From positions 62,001 to 126,000 of the forward strand of contig QQUN01000018.1 of assembly GCA_008501585.1 (NCBI GenBank): 64,000 bases of DNA. The letters are read 5' to 3'. The DNA comes from Pseudomonadota bacterium (lineage in GTDB: Bacteria > Pseudomonadota > Gammaproteobacteria > Burkholderiales > Rhodocyclaceae). The position numbers and the translations under genes are program-made. Positions 7,559 to 16,857 of this stretch are shown here, piece by piece; the stretch's first letter is position 1, and each line of letters starts with the position of its first letter. The notes below the pieces were generated by a model that saw only the letters and a program-made list of their open reading frames with translations, was not told the DNA's origin and did no database searches.

Positions 7559-9247
7559 ATGACACACGCCAGCTATGTTCACGGGGCTGCGGCCCAGCCC
7601 CTGATCGGCGACACCATCGGGCGATGCTTTGATGCAGCCTGCGCGCGCCATGGTGCGCAGGAGGCGCTGGTGGTGCGCCACCAGAACGTGCGCCTGAGCT
7701 ATACCGAACTCAAACTCAAGGTCGACGCCCTGGCCTGCGCGCTGATCCGCCTCGGGCTCAAGCCGGGCGAGCGCATCGGCATCTGGTCGCAGAACAACCT
7801 CGAGTGGGCGCTGACCCAGTTCGCCACTGCCAAGGCCGGCCTGGTGCTGGTCAACATCAACCCGGCTTACCGCCGGGCCGAGCTGGAATACGCGCTCAAC
7901 AAGGTGGGCTGCCGCGCGCTCATCCTGTCGCCGGCCTTCAAGCGCAGTGATTACCTCGAGATGCTTGCCGATCTGGCGCCCGAACTGGCCGCTTGCGCGC
8001 CGGGGGCGCTGAAGAGCGAGCGCCTGCCTGCGCTGGAGATGGTGATTCGCCTGGGCGAGGGCGCCACGCCGGGCATGCTCAACTTCAATGATCTGCTCAC
8101 CGCACCGGCGCGTGCCGAGCTGCAGGCGCTCGATGCGCTGGGTGACACGCTGCAGTTCGACGACCCGATCAACATCCAGTTCACCTCCGGTACCACCGGC
8201 AACCCCAAGGGGGCGACGCTCTCGCACCACAACATCCTCAATAACGGCTTTTTCGTGGGCGAGGCGATCGGGCTGGGCGAGGCCGACCGGCTGTGCATCC
8301 CGGTGCCGCTCTACCACTGCTTCGGCATGGTGATGGGCAACCTCGGCTGCCTCACGCACGGCGCCACGATGATCTACCCGTCCGAGGCCTTCGAGCCGCT
8401 GGCTGCGCTCGAGACACTGGCCGAGGAGCGCTGCACCGCCATGTACGGGGTGCCGACCATGTTCATCGCCGTGCTCGACCATCCACGCTTTGGCGAGTTC
8501 GACCTGTCGTCGCTGCGCACCGGCATCATGGCCGGCAGCCCGTGCCCGACCGAGGTGATGAAGCGTGTGGTCGACAAGATGAACATGCGCGACGTGACCA
8601 TCGCCTACGGCATGACCGAGACCTCGCCGGTGAGCTTCCAGAGTGGGCGCGATGATCCGCTCGATCGGCGGGTGTCGACGGTGGGGCGCATCCAGCCGCA
8701 TTGCGAGGTGAAGATCATCGATACCGACGGGCGCATCGTGCCGCGCGGTACGCCGGGCGAGCTGTGCACCCGCGGCTACTCGGTGATGCTCGGCTACTGG
8801 GGCGACGAGGCGAAGACGGCGGAGGCCATCGATGCCGCTGGCTGGATGCACACCGGCGACATCGCCACCATCGACGAGGCGGGCTACTGCAACATCGTCG
8901 GCCGCATCAAGGACATGGTGATCCGTGGCGGCGAGAACATCTACCCGCGCGAGATCGAGGAGTTTCTCTACCGCCATCCGAAGATTGTCGACGTGCAGGT
9001 GGTCGGCGTGCCGGACGCAAAGTACGGGGAGGTGCTGTGCGCCTGGATCATCCTGCGCGAGGGCGAACCGATGACCGAGGACGAGGTGCGCGCCTTCTGC
9101 CAGGGGCAGATCGCGCACTACAAGATCCCGGCCTACATCCGCTTTACCGACAGCTTCCCGATGACGGTGACCGGCAAGATCCAGAAATTCCAGATCCGCG
9201 AGCGCATGAAGCAGGAACTCGGTTTGCAGGACGCCGAGACCGCCTGA
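7559..9247 (+). CDS. AMP-forming acyl-CoA synthetase (fatty acyl-CoA ligase family)
   Basis: The 562-residue protein has the ANL-family motifs in order: the phosphate-binding loop [11 protein letters not shown] near residue 210, YGMTETSP near 350, the GWMHTGDIA segment near 430, and the [14 protein letters not shown] hinge and C-terminal subdomain. The C-terminal TVTGKIQKF contains the catalytic lysine. It activates a carboxylate with ATP and CoA. As the fourth gene of the module it would convert the acid made from the alcohol to its CoA ester for beta-oxidation. Medium- or short-chain specificity is inferred from neighbours only. RBS ACGGAG precedes the start. Confidence 0.9.
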   Translation: MTHASYVHGAAAQPLIGDTIGRCFDAACARHGAQEALVVRHQNVRLSYTELKLKVDALACALIRLGLKPGERIGIWSQNNLEWALTQFATAKAGLVLVNINPAYRRAELEYALNKVGCRALILSPAFKRSDYLEMLADLAPELAACAPGALKSERLPALEMVIRLGEGATPGMLNFNDLLTAPARAELQALDALGDTLQFDDPINIQFTSGTTGNPKGATLSHHNILNNGFFVGEAIGLGEADRLCIPVPLYHCFGMVMGNLGCLTHGATMIYPSEAFEPLAALETLAEERCTAMYGVPTMFIAVLDHPRFGEFDLSSLRTGIMAGSPCPTEVMKRVVDKMNMRDVTIAYGMTETSPVSFQSGRDDPLDRRVSTVGRIQPHCEVKIIDTDGRIVPRGTPGELCTRGYSVMLGYWGDEAKTAEAIDAAGWMHTGDIATIDEAGYCNIVGRIKDMVIRGGENIYPREIEEFLYRHPKIVDVQVVGVPDAKYGEVLCAWIILREGEPMTEDEVRAFCQGQIAHYKIPAYIRFTDSFPMTVTGKIQKFQIRERMKQELGLQDAETA

Positions 9248-9290
9248 GCACCGATCCTCCCTCGCTGGCACCTTCGGGTGCCTGTTCGTG

Positions 9291-9326
9291 CCCGAACCGA
9301 GTCGTCCTCGGTCCGGGTTCTTTTTT
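9291..9326 (+). terminator. Rho-independent terminator of the alcohol-oxidation operon
   Basis: CCCGAACCGAG pairs with CTCGGTCCGGG (one mismatch) around TCGTC, followed by TTC and six Ts. A smaller GGCACC-TTC-GGGTGCC hairpin lies just before it. It sits 44 bases after the acyl-CoA synthetase stop. Confidence 0.8.
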
Positions 9327-9329
9327 GCG

Positions 9330-12300
9330 TCAGTGGCGACGCAGGTCGAGCGTGAAGGGGAAGTCCGGGTTGCTTGCCACGGCCGGGGCCTCGATCTTGC
9401 CGGGGCTGTGGCCAAAGCCGAAGAAGCGCGCCAGCCGCCGGCTTTCGGCCTCGAAGGCGTTGACCGGAAAGGTCTCGAAATTGCGCCCGCCCGGGTGCGC
9501 CACATGGTATTGGCAGCCCCCCAGCGAGCGCTGCGACCAGGTGTCGACCAGGTCGAACACCAGGGGCGCATGCACGCCGATCAGCGGGTGCAGGCAGGAG
9601 GGCGGTTGCCACGCGCGGTAGCGGATGCCGGCGACATACTCGCCGACCGTGCCGGTGTTCTGCAGCGGCACGGCCTCGCCGTTGCAGACCAGGCGGTAGC
9701 GGTCGGGCGCCATGCCGGTGATCTTGACTTGCAGGCGTTCGACCGACGAGTCGACATAGCGCACGGCGCCGCCGGCGGCGCCTTCTTCACCCATCACATG
9801 CCAGGGTTCGAGCGCATGGCGGATCTCCAGTGTCATGCCGCGCACGGAGATGTCGCCGTGGCGGGGGAAGCGGAATTCGAGATGCGGCGCGAACCAGTCG
9901 AACTCGAGCGGGAAGCCGGCGTTGCGGGTCTCTTCGATGACGTCGTGGAAGTCCTGCGCGACGAAGTGCGGCAGCATGAACCGGTCATGCAGTTCGGTGC
10001 CCCAGCGGGCAAGGCGCTCGGGCCGGTAGGGGGTCTGCCAGAAGCGGGCGATGAGGGCGCGCAGCAGCAGTTGCTGGGCGAGGCTCATCTGGGCATGCGG
10101 CGGCATCTCGAAGGCGCGCAGCTCGAGCAGGCCAAGGCGGCCGGTGGCGCCATCGGGCGAGTAGAGCTTGTCGATGCAGAACTCGGCGCGATGGGTGTTG
10201 CCGGTCACGTCGATGAGCAGGTTGCGCAGCAGGCGGTCGATCTGCCAGGGCATGACCGACTGGCCCGCGTCGGGCATCTGCCTGAACGCCACTTCAAGCT
10301 CGTAGAGGCTGTCGTTGCGGGCTTCGTCGACCCGCGGCGCCTGGCTGCTGGGGCCGATGAACAGGCCGGAGAACAGGTAGGACAGGCTGGGGTGGTTGTG
10401 CCAGTAGGCGATCAGGCTGGCGAGCAGGTCGGGCCGGCGCAGGAAGGGCGAGTCGGCCGGCGTGGCACCACCGAGCACGAAGTGGTTGCCGCCGCCGGTG
10501 CCGGTGTGGCGCCCGTCGACCATGAATTTCTCGGTGCTCAGCCGGCTCAGGCGTGCGGCCTCGTACAGGTGGGTGCTGCGTTCGACCAGTTCGTCCCAGG
10601 ACTTGGCCGGGTGCACATTGACTTCGATGACGCCCGGGTCGGGGGTGACGCGGAAGACCGTGACGCGGGGGTCCTTGGGCGGTTCGTAGCCCTCGAGGAT
10701 GACCGGCAGGTCGAGTGCTTCCGCTGCGCCCTCGACGGCGACGAGCAACTCGAGATAGTCCTCCAGGCACTGGGTGGGCGGCATGAAGACATACAGCCGG
10801 CCGTCGCGCGGTTCGGCGCACATGGCCAGCCGGGTGATCCAGTTGGCCGACTCGCCGTGGGCGGGCAGGCGGGCCGTGTCGTGAAACTGGCCGGCGGCCA
10901 TGGCCGCGGCACCAGCCGGGGCGGCGGTGCCGGTGTCACGCGCAGCGCTGGCGGCGGCGCTCTGACGCCGTGCGCGCAACTGGGCGACGATCTGCGCGCG
11001 GGCGGCGAGCGGGGCGCTCGGTTGCATCGGGTCGGGCGGCAGGACATGCGGGTACTCCGAGGCCTTGACCCAGGGCTGGGAGTCGATCGGCAGGCGGTAG
11101 CCGACCGGCGAATCGCCCGGGACCAGGTGGCAGCGGCCGGTGCGCATGTACCAGTCGCTGCTTTCCCACTGGCCGGCAGCGTTCTTGGCGACGGGCAGGA
11201 CATGGCCCACGGCGGCGTCGAGGCCCTTGTCGAAGACGCGGCGAAGGCGCTCGCGTTCGAGCGGGTCTTTCAGGCGGGCGTCGAAGGGATCGACGTTGAC
11301 CGGCAGGTTCCGCTCGCGCCACAGGTAGTAGTAGACGTCTTCAAACGCGGGGAAGACATAGCGCGGTGCCAGACCGAGGTTTTCGGCCACCAGGCGCAGG
11401 AAGCGGGCTGCGGTGTCGGTGGTGACGCCATACTGTTTTTTTTCGCTCGCCAGCAGGGCGGGGTTGTGCCACATCGGTTCGCCATCTTCCCGCCAGAAGC
11501 AGTTCAGGCTCCAGCGCGGCAGTTGCTCGCCGGGGTACCACTTGCCCTGGCCGAAGTGGGTCAGCCCGGCAGGGGCGTACTTGTCGCGCAGGCGGTCGAA
11601 AACGTCGGCCGCGAGCAGGCGCTTGGTCGGGCCGAGCGCTTCGGTGTTCCACTCGGCGCCGTCCGGGTCGTCCACCGAGACGAAGGTCGGTTCGCCGCCC
11701 ATGGTCAGACGCACGTCCTGGGCGACCAGCACGTCGTCAATGCGGTGGCCGAGCGCTTCGATGGCCGACCACTGTGCCTCGGTATAGGGCTTGGTGACGC
11801 GCGGCGCTTCATGAACGCGCGTGATCTCCATCGAGTGGGCGAACTCGACCTCGCATTTGTCGACCGCGCCGGTGATGGGCGCGGCGGACGAGGGCTCGGG
11901 GGTGCAGGAGAGCGGAATATGGCCTTCGCCGGCGAACAGGCCGGAGGTGGGGTCGAGGCCGACCCAGCCGGCGCCGGGCAGGTAGACCTCGCACCAGGCA
12001 TGCAGATCGGTGAAGTCCACTTCCGTGCCCTGCGGGCCGTCGAGGCTCTTGACGTCGGGGGTGAGCTGGATCAGGTAGCCGGAGACGAAGCGCGCCGCCA
12101 GGCCGAGGTGGCGCAGCAATTGCACCAGCAGCCAGGCCGAGTCGCGGCAGGAGCCGAGGCGTTTTTCCAGGGTTTCTTCCGGGGTCTGCACGCCGGGCTC
12201 GAGGCGGATGGTGTAGTCGATGTCCTGTTGCACGCGCTGGTTGAGCGCGACCAGGAAGTCGACACTGGGCTGGGGGGCGCGGTCGACGCCGGCGAGGTAC

Positions 12301-12698
12301 TCGGCAAACAGCGGCGCGGTCGTCTTGTCCAGCGGCAGGCAGTAGAGGTAGGGGGTCAGCTCGTGCCGTTGCCAGGCTTCGTAGGTGAAGGGGATTTTCT
12401 CGGCATGAGGTTCGAGAAAGAAGTCGAAGGGGTTGATGACCGACATTTCGGCCACCACGTCGACCTCGATGCGCAGCTGTGTCGTCGGGTTGGGAAACAC
12501 CAGCCGCGCCAGCCAGTTGGACTGCGGGTCCTGCTGCCAGTTGATGAAGTAGTCGTCCGGCGTGACCTTCAGGCTGTAGGCGTGGACCGGCGTGCGCGAA
12601 TGGGGGCAGGGCCGCAGGCGGATGACTTGCGGGCCGAGTTTGACCGGGCGGTCGTAGTGGTACTCGGTGACGTGGTTCAGGGCAACATGGATCGACAC
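9330..12698 (-). CDS. Giant transglutaminase-like/DUF2126 protein
   Basis: A GTG start at 12698 preceded by AGGAG gives 1122 residues, the usual size for this family; the more upstream in-frame start lacks family sequence. The N-terminal ~300 residues are a bacterial transglutaminase-like cysteine protease fold with a complete triad: Cys184 (GSCRDSAW), His233 (DLHAWCEVY) and Asp249 (GLDPTSG). The remaining ~800 residues are the DUF2126 region ([42 protein letters not shown]), reminiscent of glutamine-synthetase/ATP-grasp-linked modules. Homologues usually stand beside circularly permuted ATP-grasp and alpha-E proteins; none of these is adjacent here. The reaction is unknown; peptide amide chemistry is an inference. 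Confidence 0.85.
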   Translation of the reverse strand: MSIHVALNHVTEYHYDRPVKLGPQVIRLRPCPHSRTPVHAYSLKVTPDDYFINWQQDPQSNWLARLVFPNPTTQLRIEVDVVAEMSVINPFDFFLEPHAEKIPFTYEAWQRHELTPYLYCLPLDKTTAPLFAEYLAGVDRAPQPSVDFLVALNQRVQQDIDYTIRLEPGVQTPEETLEKRLGSCRDSAWLLVQLLRHLGLAARFVSGYLIQLTPDVKSLDGPQGTEVDFTDLHAWCEVYLPGAGWVGLDPTSGLFAGEGHIPLSCTPEPSSAAPITGAVDKCEVEFAHSMEITRVHEAPRVTKPYTEAQWSAIEALGHRIDDVLVAQDVRLTMGGEPTFVSVDDPDGAEWNTEALGPTKRLLAADVFDRLRDKYAPAGLTHFGQGKWYPGEQLPRWSLNCFWREDGEPMWHNPALLASEKKQYGVTTDTAARFLRLVAENLGLAPRYVFPAFEDVYYYLWRERNLPVNVDPFDARLKDPLERERLRRVFDKGLDAAVGHVLPVAKNAAGQWESSDWYMRTGRCHLVPGDSPVGYRLPIDSQPWVKASEYPHVLPPDPMQPSAPLAARAQIVAQLRARRQSAAASAARDTGTAAPAGAAAMAAGQFHDTARLPAHGESANWITRLAMCAEPRDGRLYVFMPPTQCLEDYLELLVAVEGAAEALDLPVILEGYEPPKDPRVTVFRVTPDPGVIEVNVHPAKSWDELVERSTHLYEAARLSRLSTEKFMVDGRHTGTGGGNHFVLGGATPADSPFLRRPDLLASLIAYWHNHPSLSYLFSGLFIGPSSQAPRVDEARNDSLYELEVAFRQMPDAGQSVMPWQIDRLLRNLLIDVTGNTHRAEFCIDKLYSPDGATGRLGLLELRAFEMPPHAQMSLAQQLLLRALIARFWQTPYRPERLARWGTELHDRFMLPHFVAQDFHDVIEETRNAGFPLEFDWFAPHLEFRFPRHGDISVRGMTLEIRHALEPWHVMGEEGAAGGAVRYVDSSVERLQVKITGMAPDRYRLVCNGEAVPLQNTGTVGEYVAGIRYRAWQPPSCLHPLIGVHAPLVFDLVDTWSQRSLGGCQYHVAHPGGRNFETFPVNAFEAESRRLARFFGFGHSPGKIEAPAVASNPDFPFTLDLRRH

Positions 12699-13169
12699 GG
12701 CTGGACTCCTGTAGGCGGATTCGGCCCGGCTGGAACGGCATGGAAGGACGCTAGAGGACACCGGCCGCGGCGCGATGTCGCTCGACCCCGCCCGGCGGCG
12801 GGGGCAGTGCAAATCGGGGGCTGTCGCTTGAGAAGCAGCATAGCAAGGAATATGGCGGGGCCGCGCATCGCGCTGCGGCCGCGTGACGTGGCCGGCGGCG
12901 GGGGTGCTGCGCATCGGGTCGGGGTCGAACGCATGCCGCTCCTGAGCTGATCAGTCCGGTGACTGGGCTTGCACGCTTCGTGCCAGGCGGTTCCAGTGCC
13001 GGAAACCGGCGCTGGCGGGGGGATGGCTCCCCGTTCGGTGGCGCTCAGGGGCGAGCGCCGCCCCAATGTGGGGCGTGCGGCCACTCGAAGCTTGCGAATG
13101 AATCGACGGCGCGTGTCGATTGCCGCGTGGCTCACCCGGCACGACGTGCGACGATGTCGTCACACGCTC
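12699..13169. other. Intergenic region with paired hairpins, no gene seen
   Basis: This 471-base stretch lies between queD and the transglutaminase-like gene, both on the minus strand. I see no credible coding frame on either strand. Two adjacent perfect hairpins occur at 13040-13059 (GGCGCTC/GAGCGCC) and 13060-13074 (GCCCCA/TGGGGC), about 100 bases after the queD stop. They lack a T-run but could mark the end of the queD transcript. Confidence 0.4.
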
Positions 13170-13619
13170 TCAGAGCATGTCGCGGGTGGCGTCGGCCCAG
13201 CAATTGGGCGTTTCGAACAGGCGGATGCGTTCGAGCTGCAGATGGTTGCCGAAGCTGTCGCGGTAGTGCGCATCGAGGATGCGGAAGGCGATGACGACCA
13301 GGTTCTCGGCCGTGGGGACGGCGTCGAGCAATACGGTCTTGTGGCCGGGCAGGGAGGCGAGGAAATCGACGACCGGCTGATCCTTGCGGTAGGCGAGGAA
13401 GGCGTGGTCCCACAGGTCGACAAGATGGGTCTTGGCAATGCGCTTGATGTCGCCGAAGTCCATCACCATGCCGTTGGCCGGGTTGCCGTCGGCCTGGATG
13501 ATCTCGCCGGTGAGCGTGATCTCGATGACGTAGCGGTGGCCGTGCAGGTGCTTGCACTGGCTGGCGTGGTCCGGAATCCGGTGACCGGCGTCGAACTCGA
13601 GTCGGCGGGTGATGCGCAT
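13170..13619 (-). CDS. queD: 6-carboxytetrahydropterin synthase (QueD/PTPS family)
   Basis: The product is 149 residues, typical of QueD. The Zn2+ ligands are visible as His13 in DAGHRI and the two histidines of HLHGH, with the catalytic Cys just before (QCKHLHGH). FGDIKRI and the C-terminal VRLFETPN-like IRLFETPN motif also fit. QueD converts dihydroneopterin triphosphate to 6-carboxytetrahydropterin on the way to queuosine in tRNA. It is divergent from a radical SAM gene, but that protein is not an obvious QueE, and queC/queE are not in the window. Confidence 0.88.
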   Translation of the reverse strand: MRITRRLEFDAGHRIPDHASQCKHLHGHRYVIEITLTGEIIQADGNPANGMVMDFGDIKRIAKTHLVDLWDHAFLAYRKDQPVVDFLASLPGHKTVLLDAVPTAENLVVIAFRILDAHYRDSFGNHLQLERIRLFETPNCWADATRDML

Positions 13620-13698
13620 TCATTTCCCCTTGATCAGGGGCGCAATTCTATATCATTGGACTCCCCATCGAGCTGTTTGGCAGACGAGGAAGGCAGGT

Positions 13699-14538
13699 AT
13701 GGCGTTATTGAAGGTGTCGGATCACCGGCGGGATTTTGCGGGGATGACCTATGTCTATCCGGTGTTGTCACGGCGCGCCGGCGGCGTGTCGGTCGGCATC
13801 AACCTGAATCCGAACAATGCCTGCAACTGGCACTGCGTGTACTGCCAGGTGCCGGACCTGGTCCGGGGCGCGGCGCCGGAGATCGATCGTGCCCTGTTGC
13901 GCCAGGAGCTGGCAGGGTTTCTCGATGCCCTGGTCAGTGGCGACTACATGGCGCGTCATGTGCCGGAAGGCTTGCGGACGATCCAGGACATCGCCTTCTC
14001 GGGTAATGGCGAGCCGACCAGCGCCAAGGCCTTTGCCGAGATCGTGGACGACGTCATGGCCTTGCGCGACGCGGCCGGACTGGCGCAGGTGCCGGTGCGT
14101 CTCATTACGAACGGCAGCCTGGTCATGCGGGACAAGGTCCAGGCCGGGTTGCGGCGCCTGGCGATGGGCGGTGGTGAAGTGTGGTTCAAGGTCGACGGCG
14201 GCCGGCGCGAGGACATTGCGCGCATCAATGGTGTCGATCTGGACCCGGCGTCGGTGTCGCGTGCGCTTGCGGTATCGGCCGCACTGTGCCCCACCTGGGT
14301 TCAGACCTGCATGTTTGCCTGGGACGGTGATGCGCCAGACCCGGCGGCGATCGATGCCTACCTGGCCCGTCTGGAGGCGGCCGGCGTGGGCGCCTTGCAA
14401 GGGGTATTGCTCTATGGCGTGGTGCGTCCGTCGATGCAGGCAGAGGCGCCACGGGTGAGCGCGCTGAGCGAGACCGAGCTGATGTCGATCGCCGAACGCA
14501 TCAAAGAAAAAGGGCTGACGGTTCGCGTCAGCCCCTGA
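13699..14538 (+). CDS. Radical SAM protein of unassigned function
   Basis: The start at 13699 follows AGGAAGGCAGGT and gives 279 residues. The radical SAM cluster motif C42-x3-C46-x2-C49 (CNWHCVYC) is intact, followed by FSGNGEPTSAK, the GGE-like SAM-binding segment, and a VRLITNGSL strand. This is a full-length radical SAM barrel of the Elp3/MoaA-like superfamily without an obvious extra cluster. It is divergent from queD but longer than typical QueE and lacks QueE landmarks I can recognise. Its 3' end encodes the terminator of the opposing HTH gene. Function unknown. Confidence 0.75.
   Translation: MALLKVSDHRRDFAGMTYVYPVLSRRAGGVSVGINLNPNNACNWHCVYCQVPDLVRGAAPEIDRALLRQELAGFLDALVSGDYMARHVPEGLRTIQDIAFSGNGEPTSAKAFAEIVDDVMALRDAAGLAQVPVRLITNGSLVMRDKVQAGLRRLAMGGGEVWFKVDGGRREDIARINGVDLDPASVSRALAVSAALCPTWVQTCMFAWDGDAPDPAAIDAYLARLEAAGVGALQGVLLYGVVRPSMQAEAPRVSALSETELMSIAERIKEKGLTVRVSP
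14503..14534 (-). terminator. Terminator of the HTH gene, embedded in the radical SAM coding sequence
   Basis: On the minus strand GGGCTGACG-CGAAC-CGTCAGCCC is followed by TTTTTCTTT: a 9-bp perfect stem and T-rich tail. It ends the 14557-14859 transcript. On the plus strand the same bases encode the last residues of the radical SAM protein (KEKGLTVRVSP), so one sequence serves both purposes. Confidence 0.8.
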
Positions 14539-14556
14539 TGTCCGGCGCGGGGCCGG

Positions 14557-14859
14557 TCAGGCCTTCTTTGCGGGCTTGCGTGCCGCACGGGCTTCTTTCT
14601 TGAGCGTCTTGTACAGCTCGGGATTGGACTTCTTCAGGTACTCGGCCATCTCCATGTCGTCGCGCTTGACCTTCTCGATGTCGACCTGCTCGATGTGCAC
14701 CAGGCGGAGCAGGGCCTGCACCGGGCGCGGGATGTTGCGGCCACTCTCGTAACGGGAACCGCCGCTCTGGGTCACGCCAATGCGCGACCAGAACTGGGAC
14801 TGGTTGAGGCCGAGCTTGCGACGCACTTCACGCACGTCGATCTTGTCGTTGGTTTTCAT
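14557..14859 (-). CDS. Small XRE-family helix-turn-helix regulator
   Basis: The 100-residue protein carries one HTH domain (VREVRRKLGLNQSQFWSRIGVTQSGGSRYESGRNIP) at residues 9-45, resembling the antitoxin-like/NadS XRE group. The C-terminus is highly basic (KKEARAARKPAKKA). RBS AAGGAGAG precedes the start. No toxin-like partner is adjacent on the same strand. Its leader holds three nested or adjacent inverted repeats, suggesting autoregulation. The target genes are unknown; the nqr operon begins about 640 bases away in the opposite direction. Confidence 0.75.
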   Translation of the reverse strand: MKTNDKIDVREVRRKLGLNQSQFWSRIGVTQSGGSRYESGRNIPRPVQALLRLVHIEQVDIEKVKRDDMEMAEYLKKSNPELYKTLKKEARAARKPAKKA

Positions 14860-14880
14860 GATCTCTCCTTGATATCGATA

Positions 14881-14946
14881 CTGCGTATTTCGCAGGGGTA
14901 TGACCAGGTTCTCTCAAAAGAGTTCGTCGTACTACTTTGGTCATAC
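14881..14946. repeat. Nested inverted repeats in the HTH gene leader (candidate operator or leader RNA)
   Basis: Three repeats are packed here. GTATGACCA (14898-14906) pairs perfectly with TGGTCATAC (14938-14946). CTCT-CAAA-AGAG sits inside that pair (14911-14922). CTGCG-TATTT-CGCAG lies next to the start side (14881-14895). All are between the predicted -10 box and the HTH start codon, so they are either repressor operators or a structured 5' leader. Confidence 0.5.
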
Positions 14947-14955
14947 GACAGGTGG

Positions 14956-14985
14956 AGTATAGAAAACTCTCTCGAAACCACACAA
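14956..14985 (-). promoter_or_regulatory. Candidate sigma-70 promoter of the HTH gene
   Basis: On the minus strand TTGTGT (14985-14980) and TATACT (14961-14956) are separated by 18 bases. The start would fall near 14950, giving a leader of about 90 bases containing the inverted repeats. Confidence 0.45.
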
Positions 14986-15386
14986 GCATTTTTTTGTGCC
15001 TGGCGCCTAGTTCTTATGGATATCTATACCGGGTTTGTGTCGCTGCCAGGGCGGCACGCCTCCGAAGCTATTGCTACCCTGAACGGGCGAAAGTGGCGCG
15101 GTTGCTGGGCATTGTGTTTTCCGGCGTATAACGCTGTGGGCTGGATTTGACGATCCGAGGACCGAAAACACGCGCATGCCATTGCCGTTTTGCCGTTCGT
15201 CGGCCCGATGCGCGGTGTGTCGCAAAACACACACTCGCCGTTCTGCCGATGCGGCGTGCGCTCGCCGCGCAGTGCCTTCTTACTATTCCATTGGGTGAAA
15301 CGCCTTGCCACAAGTCAAAATCTGGCGGGGGCGAGAGAGAGAAAATCTAGACCGAACAGTCGATTGAGCAATGTTTTTCCAGAAAG
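14986..15386. other. AT-richer intergenic stretch upstream of nqr, no gene seen
   Basis: About 400 bases without a convincing coding frame on either strand. Composition is visibly richer in A/T than the flanking genes. It contains CACAA/TTGTG around an AT-rich loop near 14981-14998 and a GTGTG/CACAC hairpin near 15217-15235. No known RNA family is recognised. Confidence 0.35.
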
Positions 15387-15416
15387 TTGGAAGCAAGTCG
15401 TTTCAATCGGTAAAAT
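15387..15416 (+). promoter_or_regulatory. Candidate sigma-70 promoter of the nqr operon
   Basis: TTGGAA (15387-15392) and TAAAAT (15411-15416) are spaced by 18 bases, about 87 bases before the nqrA start. No other convincing pair is seen between here and the gene. Confidence 0.45.
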
Positions 15417-15502
15417 CATGCCGTTTTGCTCTGAGGTTGCGTCGCCCCGCGGGGGGCTGCGCGACTGCTGTTGCTTACTCTCTATTGATAGGTCACGTTT
15501 TC

Positions 15503-16855
15503 ATGCATTTCAGGCTCCAGAAAGGCTTGGATCTACCCATCAGCGGGGTGCCGGAGCAACGCATCCACGATGCAGCGCCAGTTCAGCATGTTGCCGTGGT
15601 CGGTGTGGACTACATCGACCTGAAGGCAACCATGCGCGTTGCGGAGGGGGATCGCGTCAAGCGCGGTCAGGCGTTGTTCGAGCACAAGAAGCTGCCCGGC
15701 GTGTGTTTTACGGCACCGGCCGGCGGCGAGGTGGTCGCGATTCATCGAGGCGCGCGGCGTGCGTTGCTGTCCGTGGTGATCCGTATCGATGATTCGGAAG
15801 AGGCGGTCGACTTTGGCGCCCATGCGCCGGCAGCGCTGACCGGCCTTGATCGCGAACAGGTCGTGGCGCAGCTGTGCCAGTCGGGTTTGTGGACCGCACT
15901 GCGGACGCGGCCGTTCAGCAAGGTGCCTGATCCGCAAAAGGCACCGCATGCCATTTTCGTGTCGGCCATGGACAGCAATCCGCTGGCAGCCGATGTGGCC
16001 ATGCTCATCGCGCAGCATCCGGTCGACTTCCAGCATGGCCTGGCCGTGCTGTCACGCCTGACCGACGGCAAGCTGTGGGTGTGCGCGGCGCCGGGCGCCA
16101 AGATCGAGCTGCCCGACGCGCTGCCCCAGGTGCAGCGTGCGGACTTTGAAGGTCCGCATCCGGCAGGGCTGCCTGGAACGCATATCCATTTCCTGTCGCC
16201 GGTCAGCGAGAACCGTTCGGTGTGGTTCATCGGTGCGCAGGAGGTGATTGCCATCGGCAAGTTGTTCACTACCGGCCAGCTCCATGTGGAGCGGGTGGTG
16301 TCGCTCGCCGGCCCGGTCGTCAAGCAGCCGCGTCTGGTGCGTACCCGCGTGGGCGCGAGCCTGACCGAGCTGACCGACGGCCAGCTGAAGGCCGGCAAGA
16401 ACCGCCTGATCTCCGGCTCGGTGTTCGGTGGCCGGACCGGTCGCGATGCACTGGCTTACCTCGGCCCTTACCACCAGCAGGTCTCCTGTCTGAAAGAAGG
16501 CGACGACCGCGAGTTCATGCACTTCATGCGCGCCGGGGTGAACAAGCACTCGGTGCTCAACATCTTCATTTCCAAGCTGCTCGGCGAGAAGCGCCTGCCG
16601 ATGACCACCACCACCAACGGCAGCCCGCGGGCGATGGTGCCGGTGGGCAACTACGAGCAGGTCATGCCGCTGGACATCCTGCCCACGCAGCTGCTGCGCT
16701 ACCTGATCGTCGGCGACACCGAGATGGCGCAGAAACTCGGCGCGCTGGAGCTGGATGAAGACGACCTGGCGCTGTGCACCTATGTGTGTGCCGGCAAATA
16801 TGAATACGGCCCGATCCTCCGGGATACCCTGGCCCGCATCGAGAAGGAAGGCTGA
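15503..16855 (+). CDS. nqrA: Na+-translocating NADH:quinone reductase subunit A
   Basis: The start at 15503 gives 450 residues, matching NqrA length; earlier in-frame starts add sequence unlike the family. Characteristic segments are the N-terminal [44 protein letters not shown], and [23 protein letters not shown]. NqrA is a peripheral cytoplasmic subunit at the quinone-binding side of the six-subunit Na+ pump. It begins the nqrABCDEF operon, with nqrB two bases after its stop. The local Shine-Dalgarno sequence is weak. Confidence 0.95.
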   Translation: MHFRLQKGLDLPISGVPEQRIHDAAPVQHVAVVGVDYIDLKATMRVAEGDRVKRGQALFEHKKLPGVCFTAPAGGEVVAIHRGARRALLSVVIRIDDSEEAVDFGAHAPAALTGLDREQVVAQLCQSGLWTALRTRPFSKVPDPQKAPHAIFVSAMDSNPLAADVAMLIAQHPVDFQHGLAVLSRLTDGKLWVCAAPGAKIELPDALPQVQRADFEGPHPAGLPGTHIHFLSPVSENRSVWFIGAQEVIAIGKLFTTGQLHVERVVSLAGPVVKQPRLVRTRVGASLTELTDGQLKAGKNRLISGSVFGGRTGRDALAYLGPYHQQVSCLKEGDDREFMHFMRAGVNKHSVLNIFISKLLGEKRLPMTTTTNGSPRAMVPVGNYEQVMPLDILPTQLLRYLIVGDTEMAQKLGALELDEDDLALCTYVCAGKYEYGPILRDTLARIEKEG

Positions 16856-16857
16856 CC

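Noticed and set aside
9288-12950. 1220-residue plus-strand open frame
   Set aside because: It lies entirely opposite the transglutaminase/DUF2126 gene. Its translation is Gly/Ala/Val/Asp-rich with no domain and no ribosome-binding site, a codon-bias shadow of GC-rich DNA.
14937-15131. Short open frames in the nqr upstream region
   Set aside because: They lack ribosome-binding sites, overlap one another in different frames and have no recognisable protein features.
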